Made by a program: the position numbers and the translations under genes. Below the pieces are notes generated by a model. That model saw only the letters and a program-made list of their open reading frames with translations. It was not told the origin of the DNA and ran no database searches. Positions 52,076 to 62,078 of a stretch of 64,000 bases of DNA are shown here, piece after piece. The number at the start of each line of letters is the position of its first letter. The stretch's first letter is position 1. This DNA is from Ancylobacter sonchi (GTDB lineage Bacteria; Pseudomonadota; Alphaproteobacteria; Rhizobiales; Xanthobacteraceae): the NCBI RefSeq assembly GCF_018390695.1, contig NZ_JAHBGF010000016.1, positions 124,001 through 188,000 on the forward strand, given 5' to 3'.

Positions 52076-53530
52076 TCAGCCGCCCGAACCGCCATTCGGC
52101 GCGCCCTTCACCGGCACGGCACCGGCATTGGCGAGCCCTTCCGGCTTGCCGACCAGGCTGAACAGCAGCGCCGGGTTCTCGCGGAACCGGCCGGCGACGC
52201 GCTTGATGTCGTCGAGCGTCACCGCCGCCACCAGCTCGTTGCGCCGGTCGATATAGTCGATGCCGAGATCGTCGATCTGGATCTGCAAGAGCTGCGAGGC
52301 CACCTTGGCAGATGAGTCGAAGCGCAGCGCGAAGGAGCCGATCAGGTAGCTCTTGGCATCGGCGAGCTCTTCTTCGCTCGGCCCATCGGTCAGCAGCTTC
52401 AGATATTCGGCGCGGATGAGATCCACCGTCTCGCCGGCCCGCTCGTTCTTGGTGGCGGTGCCGCCGAGGATCAGCCCGGCATGGTCGAGCGGCGCGAGGT
52501 GGCTATAGACCGAATAGGCGAGGCCGCGCTTCTCGCGCACTTCCTTGAACAGCCGCGAGGAGAAGGCCGAGCCGCCCAGCATGTGGTTGAGCACGAAGGC
52601 GGGGATGAAGTCGGGATCGTTGCGCTTCAGCCCGATGCCGCCGAACACCATCGAGGTCTGCGGCACGTCGAGGGTCTTCACCTCCACGGCGCCGAGGCCC
52701 TGCGGCACCGCGTCCGGCACCGGCGTCAGCTCGGCCTTGGCCGGCAGCGCGCCGAACATCTGGTCGAGCGCCGGGGCGAGCTGCTCGGGGGTGATGTCGC
52801 CGACCACGGCGATCTTGAGGTTGTCGCGGGCCAGCGTGCGTTTCGCGAAAGCAGCGAGGTCGCCGCGGGTGATGGCGGGCACGCTCTCCAGCGTGCCGGA
52901 CAGCGGCCGGCCATAGGGATGATTCGGGAACGCCTTCGCCGACCAGGCGAGGCTCGCCTGCGTCGAGGGGTCGTTGGCGCGACGGCGCAGGCCGGCGAGC
53001 TGGCCCTGGCGGATGCGCTCCACCGCTTCGTCGTCGAAGCGCGGCGCGTTCACCGCGAGCTTCATCAGCTCGAAGGCCGGCCCGACATTCTCCGACAGGG
53101 TGCGCAGCGAGCCGCCGACCATGTCGCGGGAGGCGTCGAAGCGCAGCTCGATCGCCTTCTCGGCCATCCTGTCCTGGAAGGCGCGGGCGTCGAGGTCTCC
53201 GGCGCCCTCATCGAGCAGCGAGGCGGCGAGGCTGGCGACGCCCGGCTTGTCGGCGGGGTCCTGCGCGCCGCCGCCGATAAAGGCGATCTCCATCGCCACC
53301 AGCGGCAGCGTGGTGTCGTGCACCAGCCAGGCCTCGATGCCGCCGGGGCTCACCACGCGCTGGATGCGGGTGGTCTCGGACTGGGCGGAGGCGGGCGGGG
53401 CGAGGGAAACGAGGGCGGTCATGGCAATGAGGCCTGCGGCGAGGTTGCGGGCGGACGGAACAAGGGCGGCAAGGCCGTCGGTCGAAAGCAGGGCGGCGAA
53501 GCCGCGCGGCGCGCGGACGGCGGCGCTCAC
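52076..53530 (-). CDS. M16-family peptidase-like protein, non-catalytic partner
   Basis: A 484-residue M16 (pitrilysin/MPP) homologue. The place of the zinc motif reads PGVASLAASLLDEGAG, so HxxEH is absent. The C-terminal Arg/Tyr substrate-binding segment (SSRLFKEVREKRGLAYSVYS) is present. This is the usual pattern of the inactive subunit that pairs with an active M16. A Sec-type signal (LIAMTALVSLAPPASAQ) suggests the periplasm. I start at a GTG at 53530 that overlaps the stop of the upstream M16 gene (GTGA); an ATG at 53422 is possible. Confidence 0.87.
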   Translation of the reverse strand: MSAAVRAPRGFAALLSTDGLAALVPSARNLAAGLIAMTALVSLAPPASAQSETTRIQRVVSPGGIEAWLVHDTTLPLVAMEIAFIGGGAQDPADKPGVASLAASLLDEGAGDLDARAFQDRMAEKAIELRFDASRDMVGGSLRTLSENVGPAFELMKLAVNAPRFDDEAVERIRQGQLAGLRRRANDPSTQASLAWSAKAFPNHPYGRPLSGTLESVPAITRGDLAAFAKRTLARDNLKIAVVGDITPEQLAPALDQMFGALPAKAELTPVPDAVPQGLGAVEVKTLDVPQTSMVFGGIGLKRNDPDFIPAFVLNHMLGGSAFSSRLFKEVREKRGLAYSVYSHLAPLDHAGLILGGTATKNERAGETVDLIRAEYLKLLTDGPSEEELADAKSYLIGSFALRFDSSAKVASQLLQIQIDDLGIDYIDRRNELVAAVTLDDIKRVAGRFRENPALLFSLVGKPEGLANAGAVPVKGAPNGGSGG

Positions 53531-54930
53531 GAGCGCTTCTCCGGGCTGGCCGGGGCGGCGGCCGCGTCGCGGGCGGGCAGCAGCTCGCTGGTCACCGCCC
53601 GCGCGGGAACGAGATAGCGCCGCGCCACCTCCTTCACCTCGTCGGCGGTCACCTGCTTCACCTCGTCCGGCCAGTTCCTGACGTCGTCGACGGTGGTGCC
53701 GGTGGCGAGCGCGGCGCCATAGATGCGCGCCAGCGTCGCCTGGTTGTCCTGGGCGTAGATCGCCTCGGCGACAAGGCGGGTCTTGGCGCGCTCCAGCTCG
53801 GCGGCCTCCGGCCCGTCGGCGGCCAGCTTGGCGATCACCGCGTCCATCGCGGTTTCGAGCTTGGCCATGTCGACGTCCGGGCGCGGCGTGGCGGAGACGC
53901 CGAAGCGGGTATCGTCGAGCGCCGTCGACTGGTACCAGGCGCCGGCGCCGGCGGCGAGGCCCTGCTCCACCACCAGCTCGCGATAGAGCCGGCTGGTCGA
54001 GCCGCCGCCCAGCACCTGCGCCAGCACGTCGAGCGCGACGCTGTCCTTCTTCTCGTTGCGATAGGCCGGCACCAGATAGGCGCGCGACAGGCTCGGCTGG
54101 CCGACGCGGGCATCGGCGAGGGTGAGGCGCCGCTCGGCGCGCGGCACTGGCTCCTTCGGGCGCACCCGCTCGGCGGTCTCGGCGCGGCGGGCGACCTTGC
54201 CATAGGTCTCCTCGGCGAGCTGCTTCACCGCCTCCGGCTCGACATCGCCGGCCACCACCAGAATGGCGTTGTTCGGCGTGTAGAAGCGCTTGTAGAAGGC
54301 CAGCGCGTCCTCGCGGTTGAGCTGCTTGATCTCGTCTTCCCAGCCGATGATCGGATGGCCATAGGGATGATTGGTGTACATCGCCGCCTGCGCGGCTTCC
54401 GAAAGCTGCGCGCCGGGGTCGTTGTCGGTGCGCATGCGGCGCTCTTCCAGCACCACGTCGCGCTCGGGCAGCACCACCTCGTCGGTGAGCACCAGCCCGG
54501 TCATGCGGTCGGCCTCGAAGCCCATCACCGTCTTCAGGTGCTCCTTGGCGACGCGCTGGAAATAGGCGGTGTAGTCGGTGGAGGTGAAGGCGTTCTCCTG
54601 CCCGCCGAGCTTGGACACCACCTGCGAGAACTCGCCGGCGGGGTGCGTCGCGGTACCCTTGAACATCAGGTGCTCGAGGAAATGCGCGATGCCGGACTTG
54701 CCGGGCTGCTCGTCGGCGGAGCCCACGCGGTACCACACCATATGCGTGACCACCGGGGCGCGATGATCGGGCACCACCACCACCTGCATGCCGTTGTCGA
54801 GCGTGTATTGCGCCACCTCGGCGGCCTCGGCGGGGCGGGGAGCGGCAAGGGCGGCAGCCCCGGTGGCAGCGGCAAGCAACAGAGCGGACATCAGCTTTCC
54901 AGTCGACATAACGGCATCCGGTTGGGTCAT
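53527..54930 (-). CDS. M16-family zinc peptidase, catalytic
   Basis: A 467-residue M16 metallopeptidase with an export signal (STGKLMSALLLAAATGAAAL). The inverted zinc motif is intact: HFLEH at residues 83-87, with a downstream Glu in DVVLEERRMR. The LGGGSTSRLYRELVVEQGLA segment is the second-half signature. Together with the overlapping non-catalytic gene it should form a periplasmic heterodimer that degrades small peptides. ATGs at 54930 and 54909 are both possible. Confidence 0.9.
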   Translation of the reverse strand: MTQPDAVMSTGKLMSALLLAAATGAAALAAPRPAEAAEVAQYTLDNGMQVVVVPDHRAPVVTHMVWYRVGSADEQPGKSGIAHFLEHLMFKGTATHPAGEFSQVVSKLGGQENAFTSTDYTAYFQRVAKEHLKTVMGFEADRMTGLVLTDEVVLPERDVVLEERRMRTDNDPGAQLSEAAQAAMYTNHPYGHPIIGWEDEIKQLNREDALAFYKRFYTPNNAILVVAGDVEPEAVKQLAEETYGKVARRAETAERVRPKEPVPRAERRLTLADARVGQPSLSRAYLVPAYRNEKKDSVALDVLAQVLGGGSTSRLYRELVVEQGLAAGAGAWYQSTALDDTRFGVSATPRPDVDMAKLETAMDAVIAKLAADGPEAAELERAKTRLVAEAIYAQDNQATLARIYGAALATGTTVDDVRNWPDEVKQVTADEVKEVARRYLVPARAVTSELLPARDAAAAPASPEKRS

Positions 54931-55190
54931 ATGGGTACGCCGCGCCGCCCGCGCATCCCCGTTCGACGGGAAGGGCGGGCAGGTTCGCGCCGGGCGTGCC
55001 CGCAGCATGTTCCGCAAGCGTCGCACGAGTAGGGCGACAAGAACATGCTTGCGCTGGTTAAATCGCCGTAAGGGTGGCACGGAACCGCAAGGGTTCGACC
55101 CCGGCGAGGGTCAATCCCCCGTGATCGCCCATCGTGACCGCCGATTGCGATCGCCCGGCATGGCCGCCGATCACGAGGGGCCAGAAATGC
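54931..55190. repeat. intergenic region with 9-bp inverted repeat
   Basis: About 260 bases without a gene. AGCATGTTC (55004-55012) and GAACATGCT (55041-55049) form a perfect 9-bp inverted repeat, with GTCGC/GCGAC nested inside, making a compound hairpin. GAACATGCT also occurs in the gap at 51946. The promoter of the M16 pair must lie here. Confidence 0.4.
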
Positions 55191-55216
55191 AAAAGGCCGG
55201 CTGCGAAGCCGGCCTT
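55191..55216 (-). terminator. intrinsic terminator after the secreted hypothetical gene
   Basis: On the minus strand AAGGCCGGCT, a TCGC tetraloop and AGCCGGCCTT form a perfect 10-bp stem followed by TTGCATTTC. It starts 14 bases past the stop of the gene at 55230-55937. It separates the ileS-lspA unit from the M16 pair. Confidence 0.75.
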
Positions 55217-55229
55217 GCGAGGGATGCGC

Positions 55230-55937
55230 TCAGTTGCGCTCCTTGTTGCGCTGGACCTGGTCGAACCAGTTGAGCGGGTTCCAGGCCTTGTCTTCCGGCC
55301 GCTCGGCGACCACGCCATAGGTGGCGCCGGGGGCCGGGGTCTGGAAGCCCGGCGGCGGCTGGGTGAGCGATTCGCGGTCCGGCTCGCCGGCGAACACCAG
55401 CGGCTTCTCTTCCTTCTTCGCGCCCCAGCCGAGGAAATCCATGCCGCTCGGCTTCAGCCAGTCCTCGCGCGCCGCCGCGTTCTCGCCCTTCGCCTTGTTG
55501 TTGGACGGGATGCCGGTGCGGGTGCTGGCCATTTCGGCCGGGGTGAGCGCGCGGGTCTGCGTGTTGTCGTTGACGTGGTTCTTCACCTTCTTCGACGCCG
55601 CTTGCTCTTTCTTCTTGCGCTCGTCGTCATAATCCTTCGGCCAGGCCGGATTCTGCGTGATCGCGGCGGTATCGCGCGGCGCCGGCAGCGAATCGCCGGC
55701 CCCCGGCGGCACGACGAGAGGGCCGCGCTCGCGATAGTCGATTTCCGGCGGCGGCGGCGCCACCAGGCCGAGGGTGGTGAGCATCTGCTCGGTAAAATTG
55801 TCTTCCTGGGCGGCGGCGGGCGCGACGCCGAGCAGCGTCAGGGCCACCAGCCCCGAAGTGAAGGCGGCGGCGATGGCAAGACCGCCTGCAAGGCCTCGCG
55901 CGATCACGCGGCGCGGGGCAATGGTCGATGTCGTCAT
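55230..55937 (-). CDS. secreted or membrane-anchored conserved hypothetical protein
   Basis: A 235-residue protein with an N-terminal hydrophobic stretch (GLAIAAAFTSGLVALTLL) ending APAAAQ, a likely signal peptide. The mature part is hydrophilic: DNFTEQMLTTLGLVAPPPPEIDYRERGPLVVPP, a Lys-rich segment, then PSGMDFLGWG and WNPLNWFDQVQR. I recognise no enzyme motif. AGGAG lies eight bases before the ATG. Its position between lspA and M16 genes is, as I recall, conserved in rhizobia, which suggests an envelope role. Confidence 0.75.
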   Translation of the reverse strand: MTTSTIAPRRVIARGLAGGLAIAAAFTSGLVALTLLGVAPAAAQEDNFTEQMLTTLGLVAPPPPEIDYRERGPLVVPPGAGDSLPAPRDTAAITQNPAWPKDYDDERKKKEQAASKKVKNHVNDNTQTRALTPAEMASTRTGIPSNNKAKGENAAAREDWLKPSGMDFLGWGAKKEEKPLVFAGEPDRESLTQPPPGFQTPAPGATYGVVAERPEDKAWNPLNWFDQVQRNKERN

Positions 55938-56007
55938 CCGGTCGTCTCCTGCCAACCCCCGGCCGACGCAGAAGGGTCGGTCGATGGGCGCGCACGCAGT
56001 TTCCACG

Positions 56008-56505
56008 TCAGGACGGCGTTTTTTGGGCGCCGCCGAAGAAGGAGTCATACAAAAGCAGCGCCACGCCGGCAACAATGGCGACGTCCGACAGATTGAACAC
56101 GTACCAGTAGAAGCCGAAGGCGTGCAGCGACACGAAGTCGAACACCGCGCCATAGGCCACCCGGTCGATGGCGTTGCCGAGCGCGCCGCCGATCAGGAGC
56201 CCGAGCGCCACCGCCTCGACGCGCCGCTCGGTGCGCGCCAGCCAGAACCAGAACAGCACCGCGGCGGCGATCTTCAGCCCGCCCAGCAGCCACCAGCCAT
56301 CGGCGCCGCCGGCGAACATACCGTAGCTGATGCCGGTGTTCCACGCCCGCACGAAGTCGAGGAACGGCAGCACCGTCACCTTGCCGTCGTCGCCGAAATC
56401 GACGCCGTGGAGCACCGCGAGCTTCGACGCCTGGTCGACGACCAGCGCCAGCAGCGCGTAGAGCGCGCCGGTCCGGGTGAGCGGGCCGGTGAGGCGCAGC
56501 CTCAT
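56008..56505 (-). CDS. lspA: lipoprotein signal peptidase
   Basis: LspA removes the signal peptide of lipoproteins in the inner membrane. The 165-residue protein has four hydrophobic segments and both catalytic Asp motifs: [19 protein letters not shown] and [13 protein letters not shown]. The start overlaps the ileS stop by ATGA, a common gene pair. A likely substrate in this window is the lipoprotein encoded at 50705-51799. Confidence 0.94.
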   Translation of the reverse strand: MRLRLTGPLTRTGALYALLALVVDQASKLAVLHGVDFGDDGKVTVLPFLDFVRAWNTGISYGMFAGGADGWWLLGGLKIAAAVLFWFWLARTERRVEAVALGLLIGGALGNAIDRVAYGAVFDFVSLHAFGFYWYVFNLSDVAIVAGVALLLYDSFFGGAQKTPS

Positions 56506-59500
56506 TCGGCGGCCCGCCGGCCGGTGGCGCGCTCGCGCAGCGCCTGCGCGTCGCGCGGGGTGACGTCCGGATAGTCCGGATCGGTGCCGACTAGCGGCGA
56601 GATCTTCCAGGAACGGGCGCATTTGTGCCCTTCCGCCTTGGCCGGCACCACCGCGACGCCCGGCACGTCGTCGAGGCGGAAGGCGTCCTTCGGCCCCTCA
56701 TCCGGCATCAGATGCGCGTCGGAGGTGATGCACACCTCGGCGAGGTCGACGGCGCTGACCGCCGCGAACAGGTTGGCGTCCGCGACATGGATCACCGGCG
56801 CCGCCTCCAGCGAGGAGCCGATCCGCTTGGCGGCGCGCTCGATCTCCAGCGCGCCGAGCACCACCCGGCGCACCAGGCGGATCTTGCGCCACTCGTCGGC
56901 CAGCGTCGCGTCGCGCCACTTGGCCGGCGTGTCGGGGAAGGTCTCCAGATGCACCGAGCCGTCCTGCGACGGGAACCGGGCGAGCCAGGTCTCCTCCGCG
57001 GTGAAGGGCAGGATCGGCGCCAGCCAGATCACCAGCCGGCGGAACACCTCGTCGAGCACGGTCAGGCAGGCGCGGCGCGTCACCGAGGAGATCGGGTCGC
57101 AATAGAGCGCGTCCTTGCGCACGTCGAAATAGAACGCCGACAGCTCGGCGGTCATGAACTGGGTCAGCGCCGCGTTCACCCGCTTGAAATCGAAGCCGGC
57201 ATAGGATTCGCGCACCACCTTGTCGAGTTCATGCAGCCGGTGCAGCACCATGCGCTCCAGCGCCGGCATGTCGACATAGGCGACGCGCTCGCTCTCGCGG
57301 TAATGGTGCAGCGAGCCGAGCAGCCAGCGCAGCGTGTTGCGCAGCTTGCGATAGGTCTCGACCGTGGTCTTGAGGATCTCCGCGCCGATGCGCAGATCGT
57401 CGGAATAGTCGGAGGCGCACACCCACAGGCGGAGGATGTCGGCGCCGGAGGACTTGATCACCTCCTGCGGGGCGACCACGTTGCCGATCGACTTCGACAT
57501 CTTGCGGCCCTGCTCGTCGAGCACGAAGCCATGGGTCAGCACCACGTCATAGGGCGGCCGCGCGCGGGTGCCGCAGCTCTCCAAAAGCGAGGAATGGAAC
57601 CAGCCGCGATGCTGGTCCGAACCCTCGAGATACATCACCCGGTCCGGCCCGCCATTGAAGGCGCGGTCGACCTTGAGGTCGTCGCGCACCTCCAGCGTGA
57701 AGGCGTGCGTCGAACCCGAATCGAACCAGACGTCGAGGATGTCGTCGACCTTGTGCCATTCATTGGCGCTGTAGTCGGTGCCGAGGAAGCGCTGGGTGGC
57801 GCCATCCTTGTACCAGGCGTCGGCGCCCTCGGCGGCGAAGGCCTCGGCGATGCGCGCATTCACCTTGTCGTCGCGCAGGATCTCGACGGTGCCGTCGCCC
57901 TTGTCCTTGACGAAGACGGCGATCGGCACGCCCCAGGCGCGCTGGCGCGACACCACCCAGTCCGGGCGGTTCTCGATCATGCCGTTGATGCGGTTCTCGC
58001 CGGAGGCCGGCACCCAGTCGACGCCGGCGATGCCGCCGAGCGCCCGCGCCCGCAGCGTGTCGCCGGCGGTCGCCGAGCCGTCCGCCGCCGCGATGTCCTT
58101 GTCCATCGCGATGAACCATTGCGGCGTGTTGCGGAAGATGATCGGCGCCTTGGAGCGCCAGCTGTGCGGATAGCTGTGCTTGATGCGCCCGCGCGCCATC
58201 AGCTTGCCGGCGGCGGCCAGCGTCTTGATGACGAGTTCGTTGGCGTCGCCGTCCTTGCCCTTGTCGTCCATCACCCGATGGCCGGCGAACAGCGCCACAT
58301 GGTCGTAATAATAGCCGTCCGGCCCGACCGTGTGCGGCACCTCGCCGAGCTTCTCGGCGATGTAGAGATTGAAGTCGTCGGCACCGTGCCCCGGCGCGAT
58401 GTGCACGAAGCCGGTACCGGCCTCGTCGGTGACATAGTCGCCGGCCACCACCGGCACGCCGAAGTCGAAATAGCCGTTGGTGCCCTCGACGCCGCGCAGC
58501 GGATGCGCGCAGACGAGATGGGTCGGGTCGACCTCCTTGTGGCGCTCATAGCCGGTGACGCGCGCGGCCTTGAACACCTCGGCCGCCAGCTTGTCGGCGA
58601 GGATGAAATGCTCGCCGACCTTGGCCCAGTTGTCGGACGCCGCTTCCGTCACCTCGTAGACGGCATAGGTGACGTTCTTCGAGAACGAAATGGCGCGGTT
58701 GCCGGGGATGGTCCAGGGCGTGGTGGTCCAGATCACCACCGAGGCACCCTCATAGGAGGGGAACAGATGGATGTCGGCGGCCTTGTCGGCCGGGTCGAGC
58801 CCCTTGGGCAGGCCGCCCGCGGTCGCCGCGCTCTTGCGATAGCCGGTGACCGGGAACTTCACATAGATCGTCGTCGAGGTGTGGTCGTGATACTCGACCT
58901 CGGCCTCGGCGAGCGCGGTGCGCTCCACCACCGACCACATCACCGGCTTGGAGCCGCGATAGAGCAGGCCGTTCGCGGCGAACTTCATGATCTCGCGGGC
59001 GATCTGCGCCTCGGCGTCGTAGCTCATGGTGACATAGGGATGATCCCAGTCACCGCCGACGCCGAGCCGCTTGAACTCGGCGCGCTGCACGTCGATCCAG
59101 CCCTGCGCGAAGGCGCGGCATTCCTGGCGGAACTCGACGACCGGCACCTCGTCCTTGTCGCGGCCCTTGGCGCGGTACTGCTCCTCGATCTTCCACTCGA
59201 TTGGCAGACCGTGGCAGTCCCAGCCCGGCACGTAGTTGGAATCGTGGCCGAGCGCGCCCTGCGAGCGCACCACCACGTCCTTGAGGATCTTGTTCAGCGC
59301 GTGGCCGATATGGATGTTGCCATTGGCATAGGGCGGGCCGTCATGCAGCACGAAGCGCGGCTTGCCGGTGCCGGCCTCGCGCTGGCGGCGATAGAGGCCG
59401 ATCTCTTCCCAGCGGGCGAGGAATTCCGGCTCGCGCTGCGGCAGCCCGGCGCGCATCGGGAAATCGGTCTGCGGCAGGAACAGCGTCGACGAGTAGTCGT

Positions 59501-59564
59501 GCGCCTCGCCGCCCTCGGTGTCGGGCGTCTTCGGCTCGCGGCCTTCGCTGTTACGGTTCGTCAT
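56502..59564 (-). CDS. ileS: isoleucyl-tRNA synthetase
   Basis: IleRS charges tRNA-Ile and edits valine. The 1020-residue class I enzyme has [17 protein letters not shown] (HIGH) near residue 85, the CP1 editing domain with [14 protein letters not shown] before it, KMSKS in [12 protein letters not shown], and an anticodon-binding domain. The extreme C-terminus keeps only a remnant of the zinc-binding tail (GHKCARSWK). GAGGAG seven bases before the ATG supports the start. It overlaps lspA. Confidence 0.97.
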   Translation of the reverse strand: MTNRNSEGREPKTPDTEGGEAHDYSSTLFLPQTDFPMRAGLPQREPEFLARWEEIGLYRRQREAGTGKPRFVLHDGPPYANGNIHIGHALNKILKDVVVRSQGALGHDSNYVPGWDCHGLPIEWKIEEQYRAKGRDKDEVPVVEFRQECRAFAQGWIDVQRAEFKRLGVGGDWDHPYVTMSYDAEAQIAREIMKFAANGLLYRGSKPVMWSVVERTALAEAEVEYHDHTSTTIYVKFPVTGYRKSAATAGGLPKGLDPADKAADIHLFPSYEGASVVIWTTTPWTIPGNRAISFSKNVTYAVYEVTEAASDNWAKVGEHFILADKLAAEVFKAARVTGYERHKEVDPTHLVCAHPLRGVEGTNGYFDFGVPVVAGDYVTDEAGTGFVHIAPGHGADDFNLYIAEKLGEVPHTVGPDGYYYDHVALFAGHRVMDDKGKDGDANELVIKTLAAAGKLMARGRIKHSYPHSWRSKAPIIFRNTPQWFIAMDKDIAAADGSATAGDTLRARALGGIAGVDWVPASGENRINGMIENRPDWVVSRQRAWGVPIAVFVKDKGDGTVEILRDDKVNARIAEAFAAEGADAWYKDGATQRFLGTDYSANEWHKVDDILDVWFDSGSTHAFTLEVRDDLKVDRAFNGGPDRVMYLEGSDQHRGWFHSSLLESCGTRARPPYDVVLTHGFVLDEQGRKMSKSIGNVVAPQEVIKSSGADILRLWVCASDYSDDLRIGAEILKTTVETYRKLRNTLRWLLGSLHHYRESERVAYVDMPALERMVLHRLHELDKVVRESYAGFDFKRVNAALTQFMTAELSAFYFDVRKDALYCDPISSVTRRACLTVLDEVFRRLVIWLAPILPFTAEETWLARFPSQDGSVHLETFPDTPAKWRDATLADEWRKIRLVRRVVLGALEIERAAKRIGSSLEAAPVIHVADANLFAAVSAVDLAEVCITSDAHLMPDEGPKDAFRLDDVPGVAVVPAKAEGHKCARSWKISPLVGTDPDYPDVTPRDAQALRERATGRRAAE

Positions 59565-59662
59565 GGACCGGCTCCTCACGCTGTCGGGCACGGTGTAAGC
59601 GCAGCGGCGAGGTGGTGCAAGGGTTTGCAACCGTACTTAAGGTGCCCTGCGAGGCGACCGCC

Positions 59663-60616
59663 TCAGCCGGCGCCGAGGATGGCGCGGGCGCGGCGGCTGT
59701 CCTCGTCCATCTGGACGATCAACGGCTCGATGCCGTCGAATTTCAGTTCGGGGCGCAGATAGGCGTGGAACGCCACCTTCAGCTTGCGGCCATAGAGGTC
59801 GCCGGACCAGTCGAACACGAAGGTCTCCAGCCGTGGCGCGCCGTCGTCGAAGGTCGGGCGGCGGCCGAAGCTCGCCACCGCCGGCCGCGCCACCCCGTCG
59901 ATCTCCACCGTCACGGCATAGATGCCGTGCGCGAGCTCGATGGTCGGGTCGAGGCGCATATTGGCGGTGGGATAGCCGAGCTCGCGGCCGCGCTTGTCGC
60001 CATGGATCACCTCCGCCTCGATGGTGAAGGGCGCGCCCAGCATGTGCGCGGCCTGCTCGACGCGGCCCTGCGCGAGGGCGGCGCGGATCGCGCTGGAGGA
60101 GATCTGCGCGCCGTCGTCGAGCAGCGGCGGCACGATCTCCACCGAGAAGCCGTGGCGCGCGCCCGCCTCGCGCAGGAAGGCCGGCGAGCCGCCGCGCGCC
60201 CGGCCGAAATGGAAGTCGAAGCCGGCCACCACGCAGGCGACGCCGAGCCAGTCGACCAGGATCTCGGTGACGAAGCTCTCGGCATCCTTCGCCGCCAGCA
60301 GTGCGTCGAAGGCAAGCACCGCTGCCCCGTCGAGCCCGGTCGAGGCGAGCAGGCCGAGCTTCATCGGCTCTGGCGTCAGGCGGAACATCGGCTCGTTGGG
60401 ACGGAAATAGGCGCGCGGATGCGGCTCGAAGGTCAGCGCCACCGCCGGCTTGCCGGCGGCATGCGCCCGCCGCACCGCCTCGCCGATCACCGCGCGATGG
60501 CCGCGATGCACGCCGTCGAAATTGCCGATCGCCACCACCGGATGGGCGAGGGCGGCCGGTACGGCGTCGCCGCCGCGTAGCACGATGAAGGGAGGGGGGG
60601 CGGGGGAAGCGCTCAT
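59663..60616 (-). CDS. ribF: bifunctional riboflavin kinase / FMN adenylyltransferase
   Basis: RibF makes FMN and FAD from riboflavin. The N-terminal adenylyltransferase domain shows VVAIGNFDGVHRGHRAVI and ALTFEPHPRAYF. The C-terminal kinase domain shows GDKRGRELGYPTANMRL and RLETFVFDWSGDLYG. Its 317 residues match the family. The start at 60616 gives MSASPAPPPFIVLRGG. It lies about 100 bases upstream of ileS, and the ribF-ileS-lspA order is widely conserved. Confidence 0.95.
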   Translation of the reverse strand: MSASPAPPPFIVLRGGDAVPAALAHPVVAIGNFDGVHRGHRAVIGEAVRRAHAAGKPAVALTFEPHPRAYFRPNEPMFRLTPEPMKLGLLASTGLDGAAVLAFDALLAAKDAESFVTEILVDWLGVACVVAGFDFHFGRARGGSPAFLREAGARHGFSVEIVPPLLDDGAQISSSAIRAALAQGRVEQAAHMLGAPFTIEAEVIHGDKRGRELGYPTANMRLDPTIELAHGIYAVTVEIDGVARPAVASFGRRPTFDDGAPRLETFVFDWSGDLYGRKLKVAFHAYLRPELKFDGIEPLIVQMDEDSRRARAILGAG

Positions 60617-60838
60617 CGGGGCAACACCGTCGGAACCTGCGTCACGGATCGCGCGCAAACTGGAGAGGCGCGGCCGGCACGTCAACGGCACACCCCTAGC
60701 CGCTTTCCGCGCCCCGCGAAACCGGCGCGCCGATACGAATAAGCTATCGCCTCGACAGGTTGCGCCTAGGGTCGGTCAAATCAGGCCGGCGGGTTCGGCT
60801 CCGCTCGATCGGGTCGACAAAGCCCGGCCGTGGCGCGG

Positions 60839-61750
60839 CTACCAGACCAGCTGCGGCGCGGCGGCGACCGGCCGGCCCGGCCCGTCCTCGATCAGCCGGG
60901 CGAGCGCCTTCGGGTCGATGGTGCCGGAGCGCTCCAGCCCCAATTCGCCGGCATGGATGCCGCCGGCGATGAACAGGCAGTCGATGCCTACCCCGAGCGC
61001 GCCGGCGAGGTCGGTGCGCAGCGCGTCGCCAATGGCGAGGAAGCGGTTCGGCTCCGCCGGCGCGCCGCGAAGTTCCGCCGCCTTGGCGAAGGCGGCCTCG
61101 TAGATCGGCCGGTGCGGCTTGCCGCACCAGATCGCCTCGCCGCCGATCGCCTGATAGGCCTCGGCGAGCGCGCCGGCGCACCAGATCAGCTCGCCGCCGC
61201 GCTCCACCACGATGTCGGGATTGGCGCAGATCATGGTGAGATCGCGTGCCTTCATCGCCGCCAGCGTGTCGCGATAGGTCTCGGGGGTCTCGGTGGTGTC
61301 GTCGAACAGCCCGGTGCAGACCACCAGCTCGGAGGCCTCCATCTCCACCAGCCCGACGCCGGCGCCCTGGTAGATGCCGAGGTCGCGCTCCGGTCCGAGA
61401 TGCCACACCTTGCCGGCGCCACGCGCGCGCAGCAGCCCGGTGGTGACGTCGCCGGAGGTGACGATGGCGTCATAGGCGGTGCGGGGGACCCCGAAGCGGT
61501 CGAGGATCACGCCGACATCGGCGTTCGGCCGCGGCGCGTTGGAGACGAGGATGACCGTGCCGCCGGCGGCGCGGGCCCGGATCAACGCGTCCGAGGCGGC
61601 GGCGAAGGCGTTGGCGCCGTTGTGCAGCACGCCCCAGACGTCGCACAGGATCACGTCGTAGCGCGGCGCCAGCTCGGCGAAGGGCAGCACCGGGATCGCG
61701 GCGGCGGAGATGGACGCAGACGGCGCAGACGAAGACGGCACAGACGACAT
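60839..61750 (-). CDS. HAD-IIA family hydrolase (TIGR01459-like)
   Basis: A 303-residue phosphatase of the HAD superfamily, subclass IIA. Motif I is VILCDVWGVLHNG, with the nucleophile Asp. Motif II lies in GGTVILVSNAPRP, and motif III/IV in AIWCGKPHRPIYEAA and FLAIGDALRTDLAGALGVG. The first about 25 residues are Ser/Ala-rich. It belongs to the group placed next to ribF in alphaproteobacteria. The substrate is unknown. Confidence 0.87.
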   Translation of the reverse strand: MSSVPSSSAPSASISAAAIPVLPFAELAPRYDVILCDVWGVLHNGANAFAAASDALIRARAAGGTVILVSNAPRPNADVGVILDRFGVPRTAYDAIVTSGDVTTGLLRARGAGKVWHLGPERDLGIYQGAGVGLVEMEASELVVCTGLFDDTTETPETYRDTLAAMKARDLTMICANPDIVVERGGELIWCAGALAEAYQAIGGEAIWCGKPHRPIYEAAFAKAAELRGAPAEPNRFLAIGDALRTDLAGALGVGIDCLFIAGGIHAGELGLERSGTIDPKALARLIEDGPGRPVAAAPQLVW

Positions 61751-62078
61751 GGGCGGGGCGACCTCGGCGGGCGGATCGGAACGGGAAGGGCGACGAAGTT
61801 GGGCCAGCAAGTGCCATGCCGGCCGCCTCGGCACAAGGCCGGCGGCGGCATGGCTGCCTCCCGCTGCGGCAGCGCCGCTCCCGGCCAAGCTCGCCCATGA
61901 CCACGCGCTCACAACGCGGCCCGGCTTGCCGCTTCGCACGCGCACGATGGCGCGCTGGCGGCTTTATGGCGTTGCCGGCCGGCACCGTCGCCCTATGTTC
62001 ATCCCGCCCGTCGATGATCGGCGACATCCGCAAGTCCGACATTCGCAAGCCCGACATTCGCAAGCCAAGGAGCACCTG
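61751..62078. other. divergent gap HAD hydrolase / ohr, no gene seen
   Basis: 328 bases without a convincing coding frame. The only marked feature is the 15-bp tandem repeat at 62023-62067, immediately before ohr. Promoters for both neighbours should lie here, but I cannot identify -35/-10 elements with confidence. Confidence 0.5.
62023..62067 (+). repeat. three tandem 15-bp repeats abutting the ohr ribosome site
   Basis: GACATCCGCAAGTCC, GACATTCGCAAGCCC and GACATTCGCAAGCCA follow each other without spacers. The last unit ends at the first base of AAGGAG, the ohr Shine-Dalgarno sequence. The array is therefore in the 5' leader of ohr. Confidence 0.75.

Noticed and set aside
55080-55115. GGTTCGACCCC resembling a tRNA T-arm
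   Set aside because: The stems around it do not pair to a five-base T-stem. No acceptor or anticodon arms can be drawn, and no CCA or matching 5' end is present.
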